Part shown: positions 49,211-55,542 of the stretch, one piece after another | How the letters are laid out: each line of letters opens with the position of its first letter | Numbering within the stretch: the first letter of the stretch is position 1 | Source of the DNA: Halobacteriales archaeon QS_8_69_26 | Lineage (GTDB): Archaea; Halobacteriota; Halobacteria; Halobacteriales; SW-7-71-33 | Direction: 5' to 3' | DNA length: 55,542 bases | Assembly: GCA_003023195.1 (NCBI GenBank) | Contig: PXRX01000014.1 | Span: forward strand, 1-55,542 | Program-made: the position numbers and the translations under genes | The notes under the pieces: generated by a model | Databases searched by the model: none | What the model was told of the DNA's origin: nothing | Seen by the model: the letters and a program-made list of their open reading frames with translations, nothing else

Positions 49211-49604
49211 TGTACCACCACGCCCACGCGACGAGGACGGCCTGGAGGGGGAGGCGCGCCCACAGGGCCGCGTCGGGCGGGTCGCGCAGGGGCTCGGGGA
49301 CTCCCTCCAGGTCGGGGTCGTCGGCCACCGCCAGGTAGACGTTCGCGGGGAACACCGCCACGAGCAGCGCAATCAGTCCCCACGCCGAACGCCGGCGGGT
49401 CCGCTCGAACAGCACGCCGACCCCGAGGACGACCTCCGCGATACCGGAGAGGTACACGAGCGTCCGCGGTCGCGGGAACCCCGGGGGGACGGCCCGTTCG
49501 TAGAGCGTCGGGGCGACGAAGTGGAGCACCCCCGCGAGGACGTACGAGAGCCCCATCGCGTACCGGAGCGGCCGTTTGTACCGTGCGAGGCGACCCGACC
49601 CCAT
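49185..49604 (-). CDS. DoxX-family membrane protein
   Basis: 139 residues with four membrane helices: LRYAMGLSYVLAGVLHFVAP, RTLVYLSGIAEVVLGVGVLF, AWGLIALLVAVFPANVYLAV, and PLQAVLVAWAWWYTD. The AGVLHFVAPTLYERAVPP segment and ISGIAE-like GIAEVVLG motif are characteristic of the DoxX/DUF417-like group. Members contribute to respiratory or redox membrane complexes. The C-terminus DRSPESD lies in a duplicated 28-bp unit. Confidence 0.88.
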   Translation of the reverse strand: MGSGRLARYKRPLRYAMGLSYVLAGVLHFVAPTLYERAVPPGFPRPRTLVYLSGIAEVVLGVGVLFERTRRRSAWGLIALLVAVFPANVYLAVADDPDLEGVPEPLRDPPDAALWARLPLQAVLVAWAWWYTDRSPESD

Positions 49605-49831
49605 GCCGGCACGGTTCGGAAGCGATCGACGAAAGGCTTGCCGTCGGGGACCGGGTTCGGGAGGTAAGATCCCGGAGCGAACGGACCGGTGGCGAGACTC
49701 CCGTCGGCACCCCCGCGGGATCCACCGGTCGAACGTTGCACGGATCCCCGACGGATTCTAGACCGAGTTTCCACGAACCCCGGGCGGAACTTGAAAAATA
49801 CCCTTACGGCGGCTGGGACCACCAGTGAACG

Positions 49832-50983
49832 ATGACTCGTAAAGCGAGCTCTTCGACGCGGCGTCGCGTACTGACCATCGCCGGCAGCACCGCCCTGGTG
49901 AGCATCGCCGGCTGTATCGGTGGTTCCGGCGACTCGGGGGGCGACGAAACGACCGATGGCGGCATGGAGGACGGGACGACGGAAGGCGGCATGGAAGACG
50001 GAACGACGGAGGGCGGGATGGAAGACGGGACGACAGAGGGCGGGATGGAAGACGGGACGACAGAGGGCGGGATGGAAGACGGGACGACAGAGGGTGGGAT
50101 GGAAGACGGAACGACGGAGGGCGGCATGGAAGACGGGATGGAGCCGACCGATCCCGAGTCCGCGCCGCGGGCGACCGTCGACCGCTTCGGCGAATCCGCG
50201 GGCACCCTCCACGTGCGGGGTCCCGACGACGACCTGCCCCGGGCCGGCGAACCGATCGACTTCGACGAGCGGTTCCTCGTCACCGGGTTCGGGCCGGGCG
50301 GCCAGGCCGTCCAGTACTACGACTTCGACGTCATGCCGACGACCCCCGTGCCGATTTACGCCTTCTTCGACGGGGACGGGGACCCGGTCGAGGGGCAACG
50401 CAACGTCGTCGGCGTCGTTCCCGGCGACGACGGCTACAGCGACTTCTGGCAGGTCCACACGGTGACCGTCCCCGACGGGTACCGGGCCAACACGATCACC
50501 AGCGTCGAGGAACTGCAGTCGACCGACTACGAGATAACGGCCACCGACGTCGTCAAGAACTGTCCCGTCGTCCCCGACGACTCGACGGCGTCGCTGCGCC
50601 ACGACGACGACGGGAGCCCGACCGACCTCGTCGAGGGGTGGTACGACGGTCGGATCGTCTACTACTTCCTCTTCGAGGAGCGCTCGCTCGAACCCGTCGA
50701 CGGGAGCGTTCCCCTCTCGCCCATCTACGTCACGTTCAACACGAACCCCGGCGAGGACGGCGGCGGCCCGGCGTCCGGGTTCATGACTGAAGCCGACGGC
50801 GACCGGACCCACAACGTCACCGCCACGGTTCCGAGCGACCCGGCCTACTCGCCGCTGTGGGACGTGAACGTCTACGACAACGCCGACTTCGAGTCCGTCT
50901 CCGACCTCCAGTCGGCCCTGGAGGCGGAACTCCTCGAACGGAGCGTCGCACACGTCAACTGCCCCGTCGTGTCCGAGAACTAG
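49832..50983 (+). CDS. Tat-exported lipoprotein with 9-residue tandem repeats
   Basis: 383 residues. STRRRVLTIAGSTALVSIAGC is split here as twin-arginine STRRRVL and lipobox SIAGC (Cys near residue 29), so it is a membrane-anchored extracellular lipoprotein. Residues about 40-108 are six to seven copies of GGMEDGTTE encoded by 27-bp units. The rest is a duplicated beta-rich domain: GTLHVRGPDDDLPRAGEPID, QAVQYYDFDVMPTTPVPIYA, WQVHTVTVPDGYRANTITSV and VVKNCPVVPDDS, against ILVTFNT-like repeats ending VAHVNCPVVSEN. Each half ends in NCPVV. A TATA-like GAAAAATAC (49793-49801) lies about 31 bases upstream. Function unknown. Confidence 0.85.
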   Translation: MTRKASSSTRRRVLTIAGSTALVSIAGCIGGSGDSGGDETTDGGMEDGTTEGGMEDGTTEGGMEDGTTEGGMEDGTTEGGMEDGTTEGGMEDGTTEGGMEDGMEPTDPESAPRATVDRFGESAGTLHVRGPDDDLPRAGEPIDFDERFLVTGFGPGGQAVQYYDFDVMPTTPVPIYAFFDGDGDPVEGQRNVVGVVPGDDGYSDFWQVHTVTVPDGYRANTITSVEELQSTDYEITATDVVKNCPVVPDDSTASLRHDDDGSPTDLVEGWYDGRIVYYFLFEERSLEPVDGSVPLSPIYVTFNTNPGEDGGGPASGFMTEADGDRTHNVTATVPSDPAYSPLWDVNVYDNADFESVSDLQSALEAELLERSVAHVNCPVVSEN

Positions 50984-51085
50984 CGGCGATCGGTACCGTA
51001 CCGCCTCCCGGATCCCTTGTGCCGCCGCCGACGCGGCCGGCCGTCCTGAAGAACCAGCAAAACGTTCTGTCATCTGTGGGATCGG

Positions 51086-51103
51086 CCGGAAAATTAATTC
51101 CGG
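51086..51103. promoter_or_regulatory. Palindrome over the TATA region of the receiver/cap operon
   Basis: CCGGAAAATTAATTCCGG is an inverted repeat (6-bp arms around AATTAA) whose AT-rich centre is 23-40 bases ahead of the ATG at 51126. It is both a candidate TATA element and an operator that would control the receiver-capC-capB operon. Confidence 0.55.
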
Positions 51104-51125
51104 AATACCGTATAGGAAGCGGACG

Positions 51126-51515
51126 ATGACCGAAACGGTTCTCGTCGCCGAGGACGACGAAGCACAGCGCCAACTGGTTCGACGGGCCTTCCGCGATGGC
51201 TACCGCGTGGAGACCGCAACCGACGGGCGGCGGACCTGGGAGTTCTTGACCCAGTGCGAGGACCTCCCCGACGCGGTCGTGCTGGACGTCATGATGCCGG
51301 AGATCGACGGGTTCACGCTGCTCGAACGGCTCCGGGCGAGGTCCGCCTTCGCCGACCTCCCGGTTCTGGTCGTGTCCGCCCGGAGCCGGGAGGAAGACGT
51401 CCGGCGGGCCATCGACGCCGGAGCGACCGACTACGTGACCAAGCCGTTCGACCCCGATGAGCTCCGCGACCGGGTGGATCGTGCCATCGAGTCCACGCCT
51501 CCCCCCTGCGCGTGA
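51126..51515 (+). CDS. Stand-alone CheY-like response-regulator receiver
   Basis: A 129-residue receiver domain. Acidic pocket AEDDEAQ (D9, D10 region), phospho-acceptor Asp in VVLDVMMPEIDG (about residue 55), switch VVSARSREEDVRR (Ser) and Lys in DYVTKPFDPDEL (about residue 105) are all present. The C-terminus stops after VDRAIESTPPPCA, so there is no output domain. Forty-seven bases later the CapC-like gene begins on the same strand, and an operator-like palindrome precedes it. It may control synthesis by the two downstream genes, or work with a distant histidine kinase. Confidence 0.92.
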   Translation: MTETVLVAEDDEAQRQLVRRAFRDGYRVETATDGRRTWEFLTQCEDLPDAVVLDVMMPEIDGFTLLERLRARSAFADLPVLVVSARSREEDVRRAIDAGATDYVTKPFDPDELRDRVDRAIESTPPPCA

Positions 51516-51562
51516 CCGGAACAGCACTCAGGGCGCCGGCGACCGTCGGCTGACCGAGTACA

Positions 51563-52729
51563 ATGTGGATCGCCGTCCTCGTCCTCGTAGTGGGCTTTCT
51601 CGCCGTCGCGACGGTCACGCAACTGTTCGGTTACCGCCTGGGGGGGACCATTACGGTCCCCGTCCTCGCCGTGTACACCCTCTGGGAGTTCGTGACGCTC
51701 CCCGTGTTCCTCCTGAGCACCGTCACCGCCTACGTCGGGCTGTCACTGTTCCGCCGGCGGACGCTCGTCTACGGCCGCGACGAACTCGTCGCGGCGATCC
51801 TGGTCGGGTCGCTGGTGCCGCTGGGCATGTTCCTCATCCTCCTGGAGGCCGGGTCGGCCGTCGGTGATGTGGCCTTCATCGGGAGCATCCTCCCGGGGCT
51901 GGCGGCCTACAACTACTACAGGCTGGACCCCGAGTTGCGCCGGGGGGACCTCCTCGCGACCGTGGGCCTGTTCGTCGCGCTGTTCGGCCTCGGCTGGCTG
52001 CTGGTCAGTCCCGACCTGGTCGTCAGGTACGGGCTGGCGACCCCGCCGGTGCTGTTCAGCCGGACGGCCGACGTCGCCCAGTACAGGGCGGCGGTCGTCG
52101 ACCGGGCGCTCGTCCCCGTCGTCGTCCCCCGGGCGATCGCGGTGTCGCTGTTCGCCGCCGGGTTCGCGCTCTCGGAGGTGTTCCGGGAGCGGTACGGCGT
52201 CCGGGTCGGCGTCATCGTTCCGGTGCTCCTCGCGCTGTACCTGCTCGCGAACCGGTGGCTCCTGGTAATGTACGTGATCGCGGGGGTGTTCGCCTTCGGC
52301 TTCGCCCAGACCGTCCACTACCTGACCCTGCGGTACGGCCGCGTCCTGCTCGGCGTGACCATCGCGGTCGCGGTCTCGACGGTGGTTCCGCTGTCGCTGA
52401 CCTTCCCCGTCGAGCGGGGACTGTCGGCCATCTTCGTCGGGATACTGGCCGGCGTGACCGCGTACAACGCGCACGCCTCCCCACCGATAGAGCGCCGGCT
52501 CGTCGTCCCGCTGCAACTGGCGGTGTTCGTTCCGTCGCTGCTGGTCGCACGGCTGTTCGGCCCGCCGGTCGACCGGGGCGTTCCCGAGACGCTGGGACCG
52601 ACCACGCTCGCGGTCGCCGGCCTCCTGCTGGCGCTATCGGTCGCGACCGCCCGCGTCTACGTCGTCCGGAAGCCGTCCGACCGGGAGGTCCGGTCCGAGT
52701 CCGTGCTCTCCCTGGAGGATCGACCGTGA
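51563..52729 (+). CDS. PgsC/CapC-like membrane protein with internal duplication
   Basis: A 388-residue protein with about ten to twelve hydrophobic helices. The first part is CapC-like: FGYRLGGTITVPVLAVYTLW (residues ~20-39) with YGRDELVAAILVGSLVP (~70-86). A second matching unit lies at about 209-275 (YGVRVGVIVPVLLALYLLA with YGRVLLGVTIAVAVSTV). Bacterial CapC is ~150 residues, so this looks like two CapC units in one chain. CapC partners the CapB ligase in poly-gamma-glutamate synthesis and export. The stop overlaps the next gene's GTG by four bases, indicating coupled translation. Confidence 0.82.
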   Translation: MWIAVLVLVVGFLAVATVTQLFGYRLGGTITVPVLAVYTLWEFVTLPVFLLSTVTAYVGLSLFRRRTLVYGRDELVAAILVGSLVPLGMFLILLEAGSAVGDVAFIGSILPGLAAYNYYRLDPELRRGDLLATVGLFVALFGLGWLLVSPDLVVRYGLATPPVLFSRTADVAQYRAAVVDRALVPVVVPRAIAVSLFAAGFALSEVFRERYGVRVGVIVPVLLALYLLANRWLLVMYVIAGVFAFGFAQTVHYLTLRYGRVLLGVTIAVAVSTVVPLSLTFPVERGLSAIFVGILAGVTAYNAHASPPIERRLVVPLQLAVFVPSLLVARLFGPPVDRGVPETLGPTTLAVAGLLLALSVATARVYVVRKPSDREVRSESVLSLEDRP

Positions 52730-54381
52730 CGACCGCCTACGAGATATACGGCCGCGGGTTCGGGTGGAACTGGCGACTCCGGGTCGGCGGACGGGTGGTC
52801 GCCACCGGCGCCACGCACCACGACCGCTCGGGGGCCGCCCGCGAGGAGATAGACCGGGTACGAGCGGCCGTCGCGAGGCTCCGGGGCGACGTCGACGGGT
52901 TCGCCGGGGAACCCGTCCGCGAACCGTCGGTCGTCGTCGAGCAGGATCCGACTCCCGGTGGGGGGTTCCCCGTCGAGCGCGACGACTGGGTCTGGCGCCT
53001 GGAGACGGCCGACGACGTGCTGGCACACAGCGGGGACCGGTTTCCCACGGGAACCGCCGCCGGGGCGGCGGTCCGGGAGTTCCTCGGGGAAGCGATCGGG
53101 GGCTGGCCCGCCTACGTGGTCGGGGAGAAGTACGACTGGCAGGAGAGCCGCCCCTCGCTCGCCGTGGGGAGGCGGGGACTGACGGGGCCGGTCCGCGAAC
53201 TCGCCCGCGGCTACCGGCACCGCCGGTCCCTGGACCGGTTCGAGACCCGGATCGCGGTCGTCGGGAGCCGCGGGAAGTCCTCGACCGTCAGGCGCCTGGA
53301 CGACGTCCTCGGCCGACGGGGCTACGGTCGCCTCTCGAAGCTCACGGGGGACAGGCCGATGGTCCTCCTGGACGGCGAGGTCTACCCGATCGACCGTCGC
53401 GGACCGCGGACCCTGCTGTACGAGAACGCCCGGATCGTCGGTCGGTTCGCGGCCGACCTCGACCCCGCGGAGTTCCCCGAGGTCGCCGTCTTCGAGAACC
53501 AGGGGATCACGCCGTACACGACGCGGCTGGTCAACCGGACGTTCCTCCGGGCGGACGTCGTCGTCGTCACGAACGTCCGGCGGGACCACATCGACACGCT
53601 CGGCACGGACCGGAGCGACATCGCCCGGGCGATCGGGCGGGGCGTCTCGCCCGACGCTCACGTCGTCAACGCCGAGCAACACCCGGACCTGCGGGAGTTC
53701 CTCCGCGCGGAGGTCGAACGCCGGGGTGCGACGTTCGAACAGGTCACCGTCCCCGACCGACACGAGGGGATGCTCGGGGCCGAGACCGTCAACGCCATCG
53801 ACCCGGTCCTGGCGGCGATGGACGAGGACCCGGTCCCGGACGCCGAACTCGACGCCTACCTGGGGAGCATCCAGCCCGAGTGGGTCCACCTCCGCGGGGG
53901 CCGGGTGTACGACGCCGCCGACGTCAACGACGTCGAGAGCACCGAACGGGTGCGCCGGGTCCTCACGGACGAGGGCGAGACGGTCCTGCCGTTCGTGTTC
54001 CTGCGGGCCGATCGGCGCGGCCGGACGGCCTCCTTCGCGGAGTACGTCGAGTGGCTCGTCGACCTGGGCCACGCCGACGAGGTCCACGTCGCCGGCGGCC
54101 ACGCGGGGGCCTTCCGGCGCAACGTCGACGCCCCCGTCACCGTCCACGAGGCCGACGACGCCGGCGACGTCCTCGACGCCCTCCTCGCCGTCGGACCGCC
54201 GGTCGTGCTCATGGGCAACACCGTCGACGAGTTCATGCGCGGGATGGCCGGCGCCGTCGCCGAGCGCCGGGAGGCCCACCGGGCGGCCGGGACCGCCGAG
54301 CAGTCGGCCACCCCGGATCGGGCGGAGGATGCCGAGGATCGGTCGAAAGAGGCCGAAGAACGGGAGCCGACGGGGTCGTGA
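52726..54381 (+). CDS. CapB-like Mur-ligase ATPase with N-terminal DUF1508-type domains
   Basis: 551 residues from a GTG overlapping capC. Residues ~1-125 contain two units like the HVO_2922/YegP (DUF1508) fold: YEIYGRGFGWNWRLRVGGRV and, later, DDWVWRLETADDVLAHSGDR. The Mur-ligase part starts near 170: P-loop VVGSRGKSSTVRRL, then ENARIVGRFAADLDPAEFPE, FENQGITPYTTRLVNRTF, VVVVTNVRRDHIDTLGTD and ADEVHVAGGHAGAFRR, as in CapB/PgsB. It would activate a carboxylate and form an amide bond. The C-terminal ~40 residues are a charged tail. CapA is absent from the window. Confidence 0.85.
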   Translation: MTTAYEIYGRGFGWNWRLRVGGRVVATGATHHDRSGAAREEIDRVRAAVARLRGDVDGFAGEPVREPSVVVEQDPTPGGGFPVERDDWVWRLETADDVLAHSGDRFPTGTAAGAAVREFLGEAIGGWPAYVVGEKYDWQESRPSLAVGRRGLTGPVRELARGYRHRRSLDRFETRIAVVGSRGKSSTVRRLDDVLGRRGYGRLSKLTGDRPMVLLDGEVYPIDRRGPRTLLYENARIVGRFAADLDPAEFPEVAVFENQGITPYTTRLVNRTFLRADVVVVTNVRRDHIDTLGTDRSDIARAIGRGVSPDAHVVNAEQHPDLREFLRAEVERRGATFEQVTVPDRHEGMLGAETVNAIDPVLAAMDEDPVPDAELDAYLGSIQPEWVHLRGGRVYDAADVNDVESTERVRRVLTDEGETVLPFVFLRADRRGRTASFAEYVEWLVDLGHADEVHVAGGHAGAFRRNVDAPVTVHEADDAGDVLDALLAVGPPVVLMGNTVDEFMRGMAGAVAERREAHRAAGTAEQSATPDRAEDAEDRSKEAEEREPTGS

Positions 54382-54591
54382 TCCCCCGTCCCGGTCGGTC
54401 GGGGAGCGACCTCCGGACGGGCGTTCGGCACCGCCCCGCCCACGGATCACGCCGGATCGGAGGAGTACCGACGGTTCGTAGAGACGCTGCCGGAGGTGGT
54501 CGACGGCGACGGAGAGACCATCCAGTTCGAGACGACCGACAGCCACACCCGCGAATTCTCCGCGGCCGAAGCAGTGGCCGCGCTCGACTGA
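54382..54591 (+). pseudogene. Gene-end remnant in frame after capB
   Basis: In the same frame as capB and directly after its TGA, 69 codons stay open to a TGA at 54589-54591. The last ~45 residues (GSEEYRRFVETLPEVVDGDG and then ETIQFETTDSHTREFSAAEA plus VAALD) have natural codon use, but there is no start codon ahead of them. They look like the C-terminus of a lost gene or the former tail of another protein. They end exactly where the IS200/IS605-type right end begins, so deletion at the insertion is likely. Confidence 0.45.
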
Positions 54592-54646
54592 TGACATCCT
54601 CCGCGCCGTAAACGGCGCGGTTTCCCCAGTGGGAGTCTCAGCCGGT
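54592..54646 (-). mobile_element. Right end of an IS200/IS605-type element with hairpin
   Basis: Just past the tnpB stop is a perfect hairpin, arms CCGCGCCG (54601-54608) and CGGCGCGG (54613-54620) with loop TAAA, followed by GGATGTCATCAG read on the minus strand. This matches the short right-end hairpin of haloarchaeal IS200/IS605 and IS1341-type elements. In such elements the omega (reRNA) guide RNA ends here, overlapping the tnpB 3' end. The boundary, about 54589-54600, is approximate. Confidence 0.6.
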
Positions 54647-55542
54647 CTACGACTCCCCGGAGGCAACATTCCCGTCACGGTGGACGGTACTCGGGTCTGT
54701 GCGCTGTTCTTTGGGACGTTCGTGAGGGTGTGGTTTCCCCGACCAGTCGTGGTCGTCCCACTCGAACCGCACGGGCCGTGCCATCGGCCTGACTGCCTGC
54801 TCTGTGTGCCGCTTCAGAAACGTTTCTGAGGCTGTAAGGTCGGCGTGCCCCTCGAATCCACACGGACAGGTGAGCGTGTCCTGATGCCGTGCCGTCCGGT
54901 CTGTCGAACCACACTGCGGGCACTCTTGACTGGTCCATGCTTCCGACCGGACCTCGATTGAGATACCGTATTCTTCGGCGGTACACGCCAGTCGCTCGGT
55001 GAATTGCTTGAACGCCCAGAAGTTGTGGGTCTTGGCGTTGGTTTCGACCGACTAGTGTGTCTCCAGCACGTCGGTTAACCCGCCGATATACACGGTATCG
55101 ACGCCCTCGGCGTACAGTCGTTCAAGCAGGTCACGACACAGTGCCGCTTGTGAGTGGTCTCGGCGGCGAGTCCGTTTCCGGTACAGTCGCCGGATACGCT
55201 TGCTACTGTATCGGCCTTCCGGGAGCTTGGACTGCAACCGGGCGATTTCTCGCGTCGTCTCGCGGAATCGCTGGAACAACTCGCGGCCTTCGTACAGGTA
55301 TTGCTCGCCGGTTGTCGTGGTACAGGCAACGAGAGTGTTTGCACCAATGTCCAGAGCGGTCATCAGACTACGTCTGATGGGCAATCAGAAATCGGAGATT
55401 TCTGATGACGGCCGTCTCGTCGGCCAGTGGAGTCTCCCGTGCGTCGTCAGAAACAGTCACGGGTTGCGAAGCTCGGACGGTGCTGTCTGTCTCGTCGTAC
55501 CACAGTTCCAACCGGCTCTGGTCCTCGTAGTCAGGCCAGTTT
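54647..55542 (-). pseudogene. tnpB: TnpB (IS200/IS605 family) RNA-guided nuclease, broken and cut by window edge
   Basis: The minus strand encodes the C-terminal ~290 residues of TnpB; the 5' part lies beyond 55542. After TPLADETA the frame is broken by a 49-bp insert. It resumes as [20 protein letters not shown] (RuvC-I Asp), [20 protein letters not shown] and [13 protein letters not shown]. There an in-frame TAG (55052-55054) replaces what is normally Trp. It continues in the same frame as [17 protein letters not shown], the zinc ribbon ECPQCGST / [11 protein letters not shown] (RuvC-III Asp) and a tail [16 protein letters not shown] to the stop at 54647. No TnpA is visible. With two lesions it cannot make active nuclease. 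Confidence 0.85.
55360..55408. mobile_element. 49-bp palindromic mini-element inserted in tnpB
   Basis: It starts TCATCAG and ends CTGATGA. It contains two perfect hairpins: CATCAGAC-TAC-GTCTGATG (55361-55379) and ATCAGAAATC-GGA-GATTTCTGAT (55384-55406). It is flanked by CGG on both sides (55357-55359 and 55409-55411), as expected of a 3-bp target duplication. Removing 49+3 bases restores the tnpB frame (DETA-ALDIGAN). Confidence 0.7.

Noticed and set aside
52657..54678. Open frame of 673 codons antisense to capB
   Set aside because: It is a shadow of the capB frame with no conserved motifs; capB carries clear P-loop and Mur-ligase motifs.

Overview
The window is a stretch of very GC-rich chromosome from a haloarchaeon (class Halobacteria). 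The evidence is strong G/C preference at third codon positions, acidic proteins with D/E-rich tails, many GTG starts, TATA elements 25 to 35 bases ahead of start codons (leaderless-type transcripts), twin-arginine lipoprotein signals, and archaeal housekeeping genes: membrane-anchored LonB, archaeal NMN adenylyltransferase, the separate ATP-PPase subunit of GMP synthase, Hjc resolvase, and UPF0200/UPF0201 proteins. No rRNA, tRNA or CRISPR array was seen. The high GC content leaves long open frames antisense to nearly every gene; these were ignored.

Layout. 1-4265: a tandem repeat, then a minus-strand nucleotide-synthesis block (pyrG, guaAb and a small partner). 4291-12493: a GMC oxidoreductase, membrane proteins, a divergent HxlR-type regulator with a cysteine-pair protein, an alpha/beta hydrolase divergent from PspA, a DUF4129-like protein, a PfkB sugar kinase and small zinc-ribbon proteins. 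12721-20416: an epimerase, a tandem-repeat array beside a gene stump, a BKACE plus enoyl-CoA hydratase pair, a pentapeptide-repeat protein with a channel-like C-terminus, a cupin and a cysteine-less redoxin. 20520-28468: a frameshifted beta-propeller lipoprotein, a creatininase/FAD oxidase pair, a CoA transferase, a truncated VOC dioxygenase and a PiT-type phosphate transporter. 28618-38035: two convergent genes that share a repeat and lack proper ends, a PP2C phosphatase, a MATE exporter, a PhoU/TrkA_C regulator with a half-size MgtE transporter, a pilin-like protein, and lonB with a CPBP protease. 38399-49604: nadM, an amidohydrolase, a UvrD-type helicase, bacterial-type riboflavin synthase, a SWIM protein, hjc, the UPF0201/UPF0200 pair, a DsbA-like oxidoreductase and a DoxX protein. 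49832-54381: a repeat-bearing lipoprotein, then a receiver protein, a duplicated CapC-like membrane protein and a CapB-like ligase with an N-terminal fusion. 54382-55542: a gene remnant and the 3' part of a decaying IS200/IS605-type tnpB that carries a 49-bp palindromic insert.

The most interesting points are the receiver/CapC-CapC/CapB-fusion operon (a candidate variant poly-gamma-glutamate or related amide-ligase system), the 49-bp palindromic insert with an apparent 3-bp target duplication inside tnpB, a near-identical 20-bp palindrome at two distant loci, and a recurring pattern of short tandem duplications (27 to 47 bp, nearly all containing GATC) at or just past gene ends, in several cases copying or erasing stop codons.
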